Numbered from the stretch's first letter, positions 6,868-13,576 are shown. The stretch: 29,557 nucleotides of DNA from a virus (IMGVR_UViG_3300028550_000832:1-29557), one strand, 5' to 3'. The notes: a model not told the origin generated them from the sequence alone. Numbers and translations: made by a program.

Positions 6868-7317
6868 TTAAATCTTTTCACCGCAAAGTTCGCAAACATC
6901 TTTAGTAATATCTTCTAAAGTATTGTCTTCGTACTTGTCAATATTAATATTGAAATCGTTATCGGTAAATCCTACATCTTTTAGCATCTCTTCAGGGAAG
7001 TAATTAATTAGCATATCGTCATCAAACTTCCCTCCGTTCTTATTCAGTCTAAGGTTAAGCTTCATCTCACTCTCTAATGGAAGATCTACCAAAGAACAAA
7101 TGACACTATCATAACCTAAGTCTTCTAAAACTCTAACCCTCTGATGACCTCCAACAATTATATTCTCTCTACCTTTGTAAGTGTTTACAACAATAGTCTC
7201 AACAATACCAAACTCAGTTAATGAATTCTTTAAATCCTTATACTCTTTCTTTGTGATAATTCTAGGGTTATACTCAGCAAACTTTAATTCACTTATCTTT
7301 CTACTTTCAATCTTCAT
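6868..7317 (-). CDS. ParB N-terminal (ParB/Srx) domain protein
   Basis: A 149-residue protein with the ParB/Srx fold signature: an N-terminal ISELKFAEYNPRI, then EFGIVETIVVN and the phosphate-binding GGHQR motif near residue 60, then a segment typical of the phage subfamily (LVDLPLESEMKLNLRLNKN). The C-terminus carries half a zinc knuckle, CELCGEK. I chose the ATG at 7317; a TTG nine bases earlier is possible. The start overlaps the upstream gene's end by 11 bases. ParB-like domains in phages are linked with DNA binding, nicking or methylase partners. Next to the HNH and terminase genes a DNA-processing role is plausible but unproven. Confidence 0.75.
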   Translation of the reverse strand: MKIESRKISELKFAEYNPRIITKKEYKDLKNSLTEFGIVETIVVNTYKGRENIIVGGHQRVRVLEDLGYDSVICSLVDLPLESEMKLNLRLNKNGGKFDDDMLINYFPEEMLKDVGFTDNDFNINIDKYEDNTLEDITKDVCELCGEKI

Positions 7318-7681
7318 ATCCTGCAAGTACTTCTCTTAGTTCCTTAATCGTTTGAGCTACACAAGAACCACATTTAGACGCTTGCTTATTCATTCCGAAG
7401 ATTTCATTGTATAGTTTGGTTACTCCGATGTTATCGTTGTGCGTAATCTTATCTGTACCTATTTGATTTAGTAATCGTTTCAATATAGATAGTTGGTCTT
7501 TTGTAAGGTCGTTCTCACGTTCCCAGTTACCTACTGGACATCTAGTAAATGCTATCTTTGCTTTGATCTTCATAAAGCAACCGCACTTCTTGCATTGGCT
7601 TAAAGACTTACGAAAGTGAGGGCAGGCGTTGCATAGACTTATCCTCTCATTGTAAGTTCTATCACTTGTCTTTAACCTCAT
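7307..7681 (-). CDS. Zinc-finger protein of a Bacteroidetes phage family
   Basis: A 124-residue protein with an N-terminal four-cysteine cluster, CNACPHF and CKKCGCF, followed by TRCPVGNWE, and a C-terminal SKCGSCV preceded by TKLYNEIFG. The two parts resemble a zinc ribbon and a helical module that I have seen together in Flavobacteria phages next to the sigma-like gene. The overlap with both neighbours (20 bases upstream, 11 downstream) shows one operon. It may help the sigma factor or bind nucleic acid. Function is unknown. Confidence 0.65.
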   Translation of the reverse strand: MRLKTSDRTYNERISLCNACPHFRKSLSQCKKCGCFMKIKAKIAFTRCPVGNWERENDLTKDQLSILKRLLNQIGTDKITHNDNIGVTKLYNEIFGMNKQASKCGSCVAQTIKELREVLAGYED

Positions 7682-8174
7682 CCCTTATGCTAGTTCTAAC
7701 AGATTTTATAGTCTTAAATATAGAAGTTGGTGAGATGTTCATTGCTTTAGCTAAACCTCTTACAGTTCCTTTACCATCGTAATATATGCTGAATATAATT
7801 TGATCGTAGAAATGATGCTTACTTAATGCCTTCGCTATATTAGTAAGTCTATATTCTTTTATCTCTTGGCTATCATCAACAACGTCTTCTAGATTTGCAA
7901 TGATTGCATTCTCATCTAATAGCTTAGGGTGGTGCTTACGTTGAAATAGTGAAGTAGTAGAACGATATTGGTTCATCATTACCCTAGCAAGCCAGAACAT
8001 CAGATGTCCATTCTCAACAATAGACTTTAATTTAACTTCGTCATACTCCAGAAGAATAATATATATCTCTTGTGTAAGGTCCTGAGCATCTATGTCATTG
8101 CCTTTAGTAATTTTAAAAGCTAAATCATAAATATCTTTATAACGAGCTGCAATATCTTCTCTTAATGTTACCAT
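7662..8174 (-). CDS. Small sigma-70 family (ECF-like) sigma factor
   Basis: A 170-residue protein with the two conserved parts of an ECF-type sigma factor. Region 2 is seen around AQDLTQEIYIILLEYDE and FWLARVMMNQYRS. A C-terminal region 4 helix-turn-helix is seen at about 130-165 (GTVRGLAKAMNISPTSIFKT). Located between the early region and the packaging and structural genes, it probably directs host RNA polymerase to late phage promoters. No anti-sigma gene is visible. The promoters it would use are not proven; see the shared AT-rich leaders at 22914-22933 and 25491-25510. Confidence 0.75.
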   Translation of the reverse strand: MVTLREDIAARYKDIYDLAFKITKGNDIDAQDLTQEIYIILLEYDEVKLKSIVENGHLMFWLARVMMNQYRSTTSLFQRKHHPKLLDENAIIANLEDVVDDSQEIKEYRLTNIAKALSKHHFYDQIIFSIYYDGKGTVRGLAKAMNISPTSIFKTIKSVRTSIRDEVKDK

Positions 8175-8301
8175 ACCTTGTGAGCATAACTCTATGCCCG
8201 ACCTTTATATTGTGATGAATAGCCAAGTACCTTCTAATAACGTGTACTTTCTTTCCTTTTTTAACACCTTGTAATATTACTCTATTAATAATACCTTTCA
8301 T
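8137..8301 (-). CDS. Small basic protein (54 aa), unknown
   Basis: ATG at 8301 preceded by the A-rich leader AACAACTAAAACAACTACAT. The frame overlaps the sigma gene's first 38 bases. The product is strongly basic (KGVKKGKKVHVIRRYL, then KRRY at the end) and beta-prone. It is the first gene after the terminator at 8341-8374, so it opens the sigma/packaging operon. Its sequence recalls small translation- or RNA-binding domains, but I cannot name a family. Confidence 0.5.
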   Translation of the reverse strand: MKGIINRVILQGVKKGKKVHVIRRYLAIHHNIKVGHRVMLTRYGNIKRRYCSSL

Positions 8302-8340
8302 AATGTAGTTGTTTTAGTTGTTTATAATTTCAGTAGTCAT

Positions 8341-8374
8341 AAAAAAAGAGGTGAAGGTTTCAAGCTCCACCCCT
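8341..8374 (-). terminator. Rho-independent terminator at the end of the early region
   Basis: In transcript orientation AGGGGTGGAG, loop of 8, CTTCACCTCT, then T7. All ten pairs form, two of them G-U. It lies between the 8416 gene and the sigma operon. Confidence 0.8.
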
Positions 8375-8415
8375 TACAAAACAACTACGTTTGAATATGT
8401 TGCTAATATAGGTAA

Positions 8416-8820
8416 TTATTTCCTTATCAAAGCTATCTCGCTTTTTATTTTCTCTAAATATATTGACAAATCTAAAGCTTCCTCTTGTGCGTGGGTAATC
8501 CAATCTTCAATTGATAGGTCAGTTCGCTCCATTGTCGTTCCGTACTTGTTCTTCCCCATCTTTGCACGTTCTAATATCTTATCACATACCTTCTGTTCTA
8601 TTGATATAGGCTCGTGCTTAGTTAAAGCTTTTACAATATCTAATACATGATCAGCTTCATTCATGTAAGTACCATCTTCTCTATAAAAGTAAGTCAAATT
8701 ATCAATTATAAATCTATAAGGATATTCAAAATTACCTTGTTTGTCTTCAAATATAGCAACGTTCCCATTCCTTAACTCGAACTCATCACCTATAACGGCT
8801 TTACTTAAATCAATCTTCAT
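8416..8820 (-). CDS. Two-domain phage protein with MazG-like C-terminal pattern
   Basis: The frame is open from 8865, but the ATG at 8820 gives a 10-base gap after the small upstream gene and a start (MKIDLSKAVIG) that begins the first domain, so I prefer it (134 aa). The N-terminal half (LRNGNVAIF, then YFYREDGTYM, DIV) is a small beta module common at the start of phage early proteins. The C-terminal half (KYGTTMERTDLSIEDWITHA, QEEALDLSIYLEKI) has the helical His/Glu pattern of phage proteins related to all-alpha NTP pyrophosphatases. Hydrolysis of nucleotides is a guess; metal ligands are not complete by eye. It is the last gene before a terminator. Confidence 0.5.
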   Translation of the reverse strand: MKIDLSKAVIGDEFELRNGNVAIFEDKQGNFEYPYRFIIDNLTYFYREDGTYMNEADHVLDIVKALTKHEPISIEQKVCDKILERAKMGKNKYGTTMERTDLSIEDWITHAQEEALDLSIYLEKIKSEIALIRK

Positions 8821-8830
8821 ATCTCTTTGT

Positions 8831-8965
8831 TTATGATCCACAAGCTTCACAGTCTTCGTTATCAATTGAGCAATTTTCTGGCTGATCCTTATCTTCTAAA
8901 TCAACAATCCATGATTCAAACATTGCTTCGGCTATTTCTGTTGGTTTCTTCTTTTCGTCTTTCAT
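8831..8965 (-). CDS. Small acidic protein (44 aa), unknown
   Basis: ATG at 8965 with an A-rich leader (AAACAAGACTAAGAG). The stop lies 10 bases before the preferred start of the next gene. The product has a Lys-rich beginning (MKDEKKKPTEIAEAMF), a helical centre and an acidic end with two cysteine pairs of uncertain meaning (NCSIDNEDCEACGS). Operon position and spacing support it. No family recognised. Confidence 0.5.
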   Translation of the reverse strand: MKDEKKKPTEIAEAMFESWIVDLEDKDQPENCSIDNEDCEACGS

Positions 8966-8979
8966 CTCTTAGTCTTGTT

Positions 8980-9042
8980 TTAACCCACTATGGAGGCAAT
9001 CCCCATCGCCCCCATGCTGATCATTAAACCCCTATGGTTTAA
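8980..9042 (-). other. Non-coding stretch with short hairpin and 14-codon frame
   Basis: Between two small genes lies a perfect 7-bp inverted repeat, TTAAACC with a 5-base loop and GGTTTAA (9042-9024), followed at once by a 14-codon ATG frame (9024-8980, MISMGAMGIASIVG). No T run follows, so it is not a terminator. It could be a leader peptide or chance. Confidence 0.25.
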
Positions 9043-9088
9043 GTTAATTTAGCAACACTCACGCAGTCACCTCTCGTAGATTTGCTCA

Positions 9089-9238
9089 CTAAATGCTTTG
9101 ACCGTTAAGCTTACCCTTACTACGTTCATATACTAAGGCTTTTTGTGCTTTCTTTGGTTCAATACCATCATAACCAAACATTAACTCAAACGATGTTTGC
9201 TTGTTTATAGGAGGCATTATTCTTATCTTGTTTCTCAT
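9089..9238 (-). CDS. Small basic protein (49 aa), unknown
   Basis: ATG at 9238, 37 bases after the stop of the VRR-NUC gene, with an A-rich leader (TTAGCCAA). The product (MRNKIRIMPPINKQTSFELM, then FGYDGIEPKKAQKALVY) is basic and ends KGKLNGQSI. The pattern of a short strand followed by a Phe/Gly/Tyr turn and a helix looks protein-like. I do not know the family. Confidence 0.45.
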   Translation of the reverse strand: MRNKIRIMPPINKQTSFELMFGYDGIEPKKAQKALVYERSKGKLNGQSI

Positions 9239-9274
9239 TTGGCTAATTTAAAGTAAATTTTTGAATTGAACTAA

Positions 9275-9667
9275 TTACATACTGAAATAATTATCAATCT
9301 TTTCTTTTGCTTGATCAAATCCTGTGCAGAAATCTGCTTTATAACCTCGCAATCTAAGGTTCTCTATCCATTCAGTCTGACTGTATCGTTTACCACCTAT
9401 ACCATAATCCTTTTTATAGTTACCATTCTTCTTAAAGGGTGAGCTTCCCAAAGCTTTTAATTCGATAGCTAAACCATTATAACCGCCTCTAGGTTCGTAT
9501 ATGAATAGATCAGGAAACCCTGCTACATAACCAGTCCTTTTACCCTTCAATTTTTGAGAATTATACTTCTGATACTGCCCTCCAAGAGAAGCACAATACA
9601 AAGCATTATAATTTAGCTTTAAGTAAGTAACAACGGCTGATTGTAATTTGTCTTCGTCTGCTTTCAT
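9275..9667 (-). CDS. VRR-NUC domain nuclease
   Basis: A 130-residue PD-(D/E)xK nuclease. The active site is seen as Glu5 or Glu in the first helix, GFPDLF (D53) and AIELKA (E69, K71), with the family's SQTEWIENLRLRGYKADFC helix after it. Stand-alone VRR-NUC proteins in phages resemble Holliday-junction resolvases and probably process replication or recombination intermediates. The start overlaps the stop of the preceding 51-aa gene as ATGA. Length and motif order match single-domain phage members. Confidence 0.85.
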   Translation of the reverse strand: MKADEDKLQSAVVTYLKLNYNALYCASLGGQYQKYNSQKLKGKRTGYVAGFPDLFIYEPRGGYNGLAIELKALGSSPFKKNGNYKKDYGIGGKRYSQTEWIENLRLRGYKADFCTGFDQAKEKIDNYFSM

Positions 9668-9819
9668 TTCTTTAGTTTTAAAGTTCTCTTATTGCATAGA
9701 TGAATTACGCCTCGATTACATAGAAGATAAACACCCCAACCATCTGTTTTATGTATATTTCCTTCTATCTCTATTCCGTTACTCATTCCACATACTCCAA
9801 TAGCTTTATATGTTTTCAT
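9664..9819 (-). CDS. Small protein (51 aa), unknown
   Basis: ATG at 9819 overlaps the upstream stop as ATGA, and its own TGA overlaps the VRR-NUC start as ATGA. This double coupling is strong evidence for a real gene. The product (MKTYKAIGVCGMSNGIEIEG, then WGVYLLCNRGVIHLC) has three cysteines and looks like a small beta protein. No family recognised. Confidence 0.65.
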   Translation of the reverse strand: MKTYKAIGVCGMSNGIEIEGNIHKTDGWGVYLLCNRGVIHLCNKRTLKLKK

Positions 9820-10517
9820 GTTTTTTCGTTTAATATTTCAATCGCTTGATCTCTTAGGTTTACTTTTCCCTCTTTTAATTCTGCGTATAGTTCGCTTATT
9901 AAATGCTCTCTGCAAGCCGTATCGACTTTGTACTTAATCGTTGTTGAATATCCGTTATCTTGTTTAATAGAACCTCTTAATTTTCGCCTTAATGCTGCTG
10001 CATCTTCTGGAGTTATATTAATAAATCCATTTTTTGCGAACCATTCAAACTGCATTTTAACGCCTGACATTTGAAATTGATTGCCAAACCTATTCTTTGG
10101 CTCTTCAAAATTTAACCACTCTTCGTACTTGGTAACTACCACGTTCAATACATAATCTTTATGATCCGCAGACCTATCTGTATTAGCTGAATTGTATTCA
10201 ATTTGAATAGCTTGCTTTTCTTGAAACAACTTATTGATTTTAAGTCCATTCTTTTTCTTACGAACGTTCAGCCATATAAACCATGTCTTTGGGTTTACTG
10301 CATACTGGTCACCTGTACGAACACCAACTTTAAAAGCACTATCTACATCGTCATAAGTCATTGTGCTGAATGATTCTATTAAGTCATTGCTTAGTATGTT
10401 AGACATTATACTAACATCAGCATCGTTCTTGTTTTGGCTTAGTTCAAAGAATGTTCTTCTTACTAAGTTGCTGCAGAATATTAATAGCTCTGAGGTTTGT
10501 TCTTTTCCTATTTCCAT
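9816..10517 (-). CDS. Conserved early protein (233 aa), unknown
   Basis: A soluble, mostly helical protein. The segment TYDDVDSAFKVGVRTGDQYA followed by VNPKTWFIWL resembles a motif I have seen in uncharacterised Bacteroidetes phage and mobile-element proteins (a helix, then the phrase around a Phe/Asn-Trp pair). The end is helical (REHLISELYAELKEGKV). It overlaps the methyltransferase stop by one base and the next gene by four. The position between the methyltransferase and the nuclease suggests a DNA-related job, but no catalytic motif is visible. Confidence 0.6.
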   Translation of the reverse strand: MEIGKEQTSELLIFCSNLVRRTFFELSQNKNDADVSIMSNILSNDLIESFSTMTYDDVDSAFKVGVRTGDQYAVNPKTWFIWLNVRKKKNGLKINKLFQEKQAIQIEYNSANTDRSADHKDYVLNVVVTKYEEWLNFEEPKNRFGNQFQMSGVKMQFEWFAKNGFINITPEDAAALRRKLRGSIKQDNGYSTTIKYKVDTACREHLISELYAELKEGKVNLRDQAIEILNEKT

Positions 10518-11194
10518 TAGTCGAATATTGTAGATTGATTCACGTTTGCTTGACGATGTATTCCAAATGCAGTTTCTAAAATTGTTTTACCTGCTTCGTA
10601 GTCCACTAGGTTGTTAGATATTTTTTCTTTTGATTGTTCCCCTTTATAAGTACTTAAATCAATTTCATGAAAAATACAATTTATTAAAATATGTCCTTTT
10701 TTTCTTTTATTATTAGCATTTATTGGAGGCGCTTTTCGTTCTTTTAAATCGTTAGGCAAATTAAAATTAGTCCAATATAAATGCCTACCTCTTTTCTTTC
10801 CAGATATTAAAGGCTCATAATAAGGTATTACATTTTCAACAACATATTTACCCTTAAAAAAATTATCTATAAAAATAATTTCCTCATATAATTTCATGTC
10901 AGGAAATTTTATTTTAATATTAACTCTATTTTTAAAAGTGTAATTTAACTTACTATGCGTTGGGCATGGAGGACTTGACCAAATGAAATCAAACTCTTTA
11001 TAATGGTCTAGTAAGTATTGATGTGCATCGGCTACTATTACAATATCATTTGGGAATCTTTCCTGATACATCCTAGCAAGCTCTGGATCTAATTCAACCG
11101 CAGTAACTTCTAAATTGTCAGCTACTTCATCCCACTTGTAGCGATTGCCACCTAGACAAGCATAAAGGTTTAGTATTTTGTATTTTGTTTCCAT
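10517..11194 (-). CDS. DNA cytosine-5 methyltransferase
   Basis: Transfers a methyl group from S-adenosylmethionine to cytosine in DNA. Motif I is seen as LNLYACLGGN (9-17), motif IV as SSPPCPTHSKLN with the catalytic Cys77, motif VI as ENV (120-122), and motif VIII as RGRHLYWTNF (135-144). The late FGIHRQANVNQS resembles motif IX/X. At 225 residues it is short and its target-recognition region is small, as in phage-borne orphan enzymes. No restriction partner is present, so protection from host restriction or marking of phage DNA is likely. The central coding part (10620-10960) is richer in A/T than its neighbours, hinting at recent acquisition. Confidence 0.85.
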   Translation of the reverse strand: METKYKILNLYACLGGNRYKWDEVADNLEVTAVELDPELARMYQERFPNDIVIVADAHQYLLDHYKEFDFIWSSPPCPTHSKLNYTFKNRVNIKIKFPDMKLYEEIIFIDNFFKGKYVVENVIPYYEPLISGKKRGRHLYWTNFNLPNDLKERKAPPINANNKRKKGHILINCIFHEIDLSTYKGEQSKEKISNNLVDYEAGKTILETAFGIHRQANVNQSTIFD

Positions 11195-11239
11195 AGTTGT
11201 TTTTGTTTTTGTAAATCTAATACTAATTTTTGACCTGAA

Positions 11240-12085
11240 CTAATCTTTAGCACCAAATACCTTATTCAAGTCTAACGCTTTTACCTCCTGACCTTCCAAG
11301 CCAAACATCTCAGGGAAGTACTTTTTAGCTAGACTAACTGGTTCGCTTTTGTTTCCGTACTTAGGGCGTGCATTCTTAATCCATTTGTTAGCTGCGTACT
11401 TCCATTTCTTCATTGGATTCCTTCCAACTTTCCAACCTATATTTTCGTAATACTCAAAAAAGCTTTCGGCTTCATTCATATCATAAGCTTTTTCTTTAAA
11501 GTATATTTCTACTTCTAATAAATCGGATGGCTTATTTTCTTTAATAATCTTTTTAGGTTTAATATCTTCAACTAATATAAGCTCATTTGAGAGAGAGTGA
11601 GAATTTTTATTCTCTTTTGGCACACTCTTTATTATTGTATTATTAATTTTTGTATTATTAACTGTATTATTATCTCTTAACTTTAGTTGGGTAGGTTCTA
11701 CAACTTTAGTTGGGTAGGTATCTGTAACTTTAATTGTAGTATGTTCCACCTTAGTTGGGGTATGTTCCACTTTAGTTGTAGAAGGTCTAACACATATAGT
11801 AATAGTTCTTTTAATAATATGCTTTGTACCCTCTGCATAAGTCATTTGCCTATCAATATATCCTTTTTTAACTAGTGATGAAATAATAATACCTATTCTA
11901 GTGATACCAACACCAAAGAACTTCGCAAAGTGTTCATTCTTTGCAAAGCATTCTTTATGATTGTCTAAACTTTTAATCTCTACTAACACTAATTTTTCCA
12001 TTAATGTCAGTTCGTGACTTAACCAAATATCTCTAGGTATCCACAGACCTTCAAATGCTCTTTTTACTTCTATATCTTTACTCAT
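11240..12085 (-). CDS. Replication initiator with winged-helix N-terminus
   Basis: A 281-residue protein. Residues about 12-95 look like a winged-helix domain (PRDIWLSHELTLMEKLVLVE, then HFAKFFGVGITRIGIIISSL and a wing). Residues about 100-165 are a low-complexity, Thr/Val/Asn-rich linker. Residues about 195-240 show a helical module (ESFFEYYENIGWKVGRNP, KKWKYAANKWIKN) common at the end of phage replisome organisers. This layout, with DNA repeats coding the linker, is that of lambda O-type initiators, which bind iterons inside their own gene and recruit the host replication machinery. No helicase or polymerase gene is in the window, consistent with use of host enzymes. The function is inferred. 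Confidence 0.7.
   Translation of the reverse strand: MSKDIEVKRAFEGLWIPRDIWLSHELTLMEKLVLVEIKSLDNHKECFAKNEHFAKFFGVGITRIGIIISSLVKKGYIDRQMTYAEGTKHIIKRTITICVRPSTTKVEHTPTKVEHTTIKVTDTYPTKVVEPTQLKLRDNNTVNNTKINNTIIKSVPKENKNSHSLSNELILVEDIKPKKIIKENKPSDLLEVEIYFKEKAYDMNEAESFFEYYENIGWKVGRNPMKKWKYAANKWIKNARPKYGNKSEPVSLAKKYFPEMFGLEGQEVKALDLNKVFGAKD
11600..11678. other. AT-rich tract, candidate DNA unwinding element
   Basis: A strongly A/T-rich stretch inside the initiator gene, immediately beside the iterons. It contains TGTATTATTA three times (11636, 11651 and 11663). In lambda-type origins such a tract is where the strands open. Confidence 0.5.
11679..11786. repeat. Five iterons inside the initiator gene, candidate replication origin
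   Basis: Five imperfect direct repeats with core ACTTTAGTTG begin near 11679, 11702, 11726, 11747 and 11768. The first two share 18 identical bases (AACTTTAGTTGGGTAGGT). Copies 3 and 4 are each followed by GTATGTTCCAC, 21 bases apart. Spacing is 21-24, about two helical turns. Copy 1 lies in a different reading frame from copy 2 (coding TQLKL instead of PTKVV), so it is the DNA and not the protein that is conserved. Confidence 0.7.
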
Positions 12086-12091
12086 AAATAA

Positions 12092-12370
12092 TTAGTTTAT
12101 TACAGTTATATATCTACATAAAATGAACTTCCCACACTCACTTATATCATAATCAATATCTATAAGGTTTAAGTTTTTTAGTACTATAATCAATGCTTGT
12201 GCTTCTACCATATTTTTAGCATAACCCTCACTAACTATCTCATAGTTTGTAAATGTAAAGTATTCGAATTCATCACATTCATACCTTACTAGATCTAATA
12301 GTTTAGGTAATTTCATTGACATAATAACAAATTTAACCAAATCTGATGATTGTTTTTTTTCTTCTGACAT
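12092..12370 (-). CDS. Small early protein (92 aa), possible winged helix
   Basis: The frame is open from 12478, but its first 36 codons are the terminator hairpin at 12389-12432, so the ATG at 12370 (MSEEKKQSSDLVKFV) is the supported start. The product is helical, then ends in two strands (LIDIDYDISECGKFILC and RYITVI). It might be a small wHTH or an adaptor for the initiator encoded 7 bases downstream. No family recognised. It is the first gene after the tandem terminators. Confidence 0.55.
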   Translation of the reverse strand: MSEEKKQSSDLVKFVIMSMKLPKLLDLVRYECDEFEYFTFTNYEIVSEGYAKNMVEAQALIIVLKNLNLIDIDYDISECGKFILCRYITVIN

Positions 12371-12388
12371 AATGTAATATTTAGGTAC

Positions 12389-12432
12389 AAAAAAACCTAT
12401 CTCAGGAGGTAGAGGGCTCGCTGAAATAGGTT
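12389..12432 (-). terminator. Strong terminator, second of a tandem pair
   Basis: In transcript orientation AACCTATTTCAG, a 15-base loop, CTGAGATAGGTT, then T7. The 12-bp stem has one G-U pair. The loop contains CCTCTAC, which can also pair with GTAGAGG at 12465-12459. Confidence 0.85.
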
Positions 12433-12485
12433 CTTTTAAAAAAATGTTGTAAGTATCGCCTCTACTCGATGGCTGCAATATACAA
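12389..12485 (-). ncRNA. Candidate small structured RNA between tandem terminators
   Basis: The 80 bases between the two terminators contain no supported gene. A TATATTGC element near 12487-12480 could be a -7 box, but its -33 partner is poor. The predicted transcript would end at the 12389-12432 terminator. GTAGAGG (12465-12459) is complementary to CCTCTAC in the terminator loop (12415-12409), so a pseudoknot or an alternative antiterminator fold is possible. It may be an sRNA or a leader of the downstream genes. Confidence 0.3.
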
Positions 12486-12514
12486 ATAATATATTTAATA
12501 AACTAATTTATTGT

Positions 12515-12546
12515 AAAAAAAAGGAGGCACTAATTAAAGCACCTCC
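12515..12546 (-). terminator. Terminator after the DUF3127 gene, first of a tandem pair
   Basis: In transcript orientation GGAGGTGCT, loop of 6-7, AGTGCCTCC, then T8. Nine pairs, two of them G-U. It closes the first early operon 34 bases after the DUF3127 gene stop. Confidence 0.8.
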
Positions 12547-12579
12547 AGATTAAGCCAATCGAGTATATCTAATACTCTT

Positions 12580-12888
12580 TTAAAAGGGCATACCATCACC
12601 AGATGGTTCTTGTTCAGGTGTAGATTCAACACCTGCAACCTTCCAAGCTTTTAAACTCACAAAGTGTCTATTATTCCATTCTCGACCGCTTATGTTTATA
12701 TCAATATCGTAAGACTGACCTACTTTTAAGTCTTTCGCAATCTCTATTCCTTTATCTTGTATAAACTCTATCGGAACATCAGCATCGTATTCAACACCCT
12801 CTTGTTTTAAGATAACCTCTTGCTTTTTAAATGTGTCAGAAATTACTTGGACTTCTTTAATTGATACTACTTTACCTCTTAATTGCAT
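12580..12888 (-). CDS. DUF3127 OB-fold protein, SSB-like
   Basis: A 102-residue protein. Residues 1-80 form an OB-fold pattern (LRGKVVSIKEVQVISDTFKK, then VGQSYDIDINISGREW and FVSLKAWKV), followed by an acidic tail ending GDGMPF. DUF3127 proteins are widespread in Bacteroidetes and their phages and look like single-stranded DNA binding proteins, with the acidic tip of SSB (DDDIPF-like) mirrored here by SGDGMPF. Its place between the DnaA-like gene and the initiator supports a role at the phage replication fork. It overlaps the upstream gene by 10 bases. Confidence 0.8.
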   Translation of the reverse strand: MQLRGKVVSIKEVQVISDTFKKQEVILKQEGVEYDADVPIEFIQDKGIEIAKDLKVGQSYDIDINISGREWNNRHFVSLKAWKVAGVESTPEQEPSGDGMPF

Positions 12889-13361
12889 GATTCTTTTAAT
12901 TTAATTGTTAATGATTTTTGTTCCTTGATTGATCGCAATAATAGTTTTGTATTCTTTTTTATGTCGAATATCTCTTCTTTAAGTTTTCCGTTCTGCTCGT
13001 GCAATTTCTCTATAACAGACCTGTTTTTTTCTGCATAACTTTCTTGGCTTTCAATTTCTGAGTCTGTATTCTTCGACATTAGTAAAACTAAATCGTCATA
13101 GTTCTCCATGTAATAACCACCACGATCATAAGCAATAGTATGGTTCTTTACTCCGTTGATGACTGTTGCATGACCTCTATTGAACTTTACACCTATCTCA
13201 GTTAATCCCCAAGCTCTTTTTCTTAGGTAGTGGAAACACATATTCCTTGCTTCAACATCGAACTGTTGTCTACCTACATCCGTTAACGATCCTACGAAGG
13301 TCTTATTAATACCTGCTGAATGGATTAATAATTTTTCAAATAATTCTTCTTTATAACTCAT
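12879..13361 (-). CDS. DnaA domain-IV-like DNA-binding protein with coiled coil
   Basis: A 160-residue protein. Residues 31-74 match the DNA-binding domain of DnaA: VEARNMCFHYLRKRAWGLTE, then IGVKFNRGHATVINGV, where NRGHATV stands for the DnaA signature GRDHTTV. There is no AAA+ ATPase part, so it cannot act as a full initiator. Residues 105-158 form a likely coiled coil (KLHEQNGKLKEEIFDIKKN). It could bind DnaA boxes or phage origin DNA as a dimer, to recruit or to block host DnaA. It overlaps the next gene by 10 bases and the previous by 4. Confidence 0.75.
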   Translation of the reverse strand: MSYKEELFEKLLIHSAGINKTFVGSLTDVGRQQFDVEARNMCFHYLRKRAWGLTEIGVKFNRGHATVINGVKNHTIAYDRGGYYMENYDDLVLLMSKNTDSEIESQESYAEKNRSVIEKLHEQNGKLKEEIFDIKKNTKLLLRSIKEQKSLTIKLKESCN

Positions 13362-13576
13362 ATTAGTTTATTTACATCGCATACAGATAATTTACTATCC
13401 ATTGCTAAAGTTCTTAATTGGTTTAAATTAAAGCGGCTTTCGTTTAGAAATAACCGCCTCAATGTAGTTGGTGAAACATCCATCCTTAGACACGCCAACT
13501 TTTTAGTGTTGTACGTGCTAAAGAATAGTGTTTGTAGTTTAGATTGTGGTATCCAACCTCTGCCTTTATCGTTCAT
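13358..13576 (-). CDS. Cro/C1-like helix-turn-helix protein (72 aa)
   Basis: A basic 72-residue protein with an HTH pattern at about 25-60: KKLACLRMDVSPTTLRRLFL, then NLNQLRTLA. The ATG follows the previous stop directly (TAGATG). It may be a transcription regulator of the early operon or an origin accessory factor next to the DnaA-like gene. With no integrase or second repressor in the window it is not evidence for lysogeny. Confidence 0.55.
   Translation of the reverse strand: MNDKGRGWIPQSKLQTLFFSTYNTKKLACLRMDVSPTTLRRLFLNESRFNLNQLRTLAMDSKLSVCDVNKLI

Noticed and set aside
11679-11786. CRISPR-like array
   Set aside because: Repeats are short and imperfect with no distinct spacers, and they lie within a coding linker. 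Iterons explain them better.
12037-12045. Single DnaA-box-like site GTATCCACA
   Set aside because: One box with one mismatch is expected by chance, and no cluster is present.
12371-12478. N-terminal extension of the 12092 gene
   Set aside because: The added codons are the terminator hairpin and T run. The ATG at 12370 follows it directly.
13358-13576. Lysogeny repressor
   Set aside because: A single small HTH protein without integrase, divergent promoter or operator repeats does not support a temperate switch.
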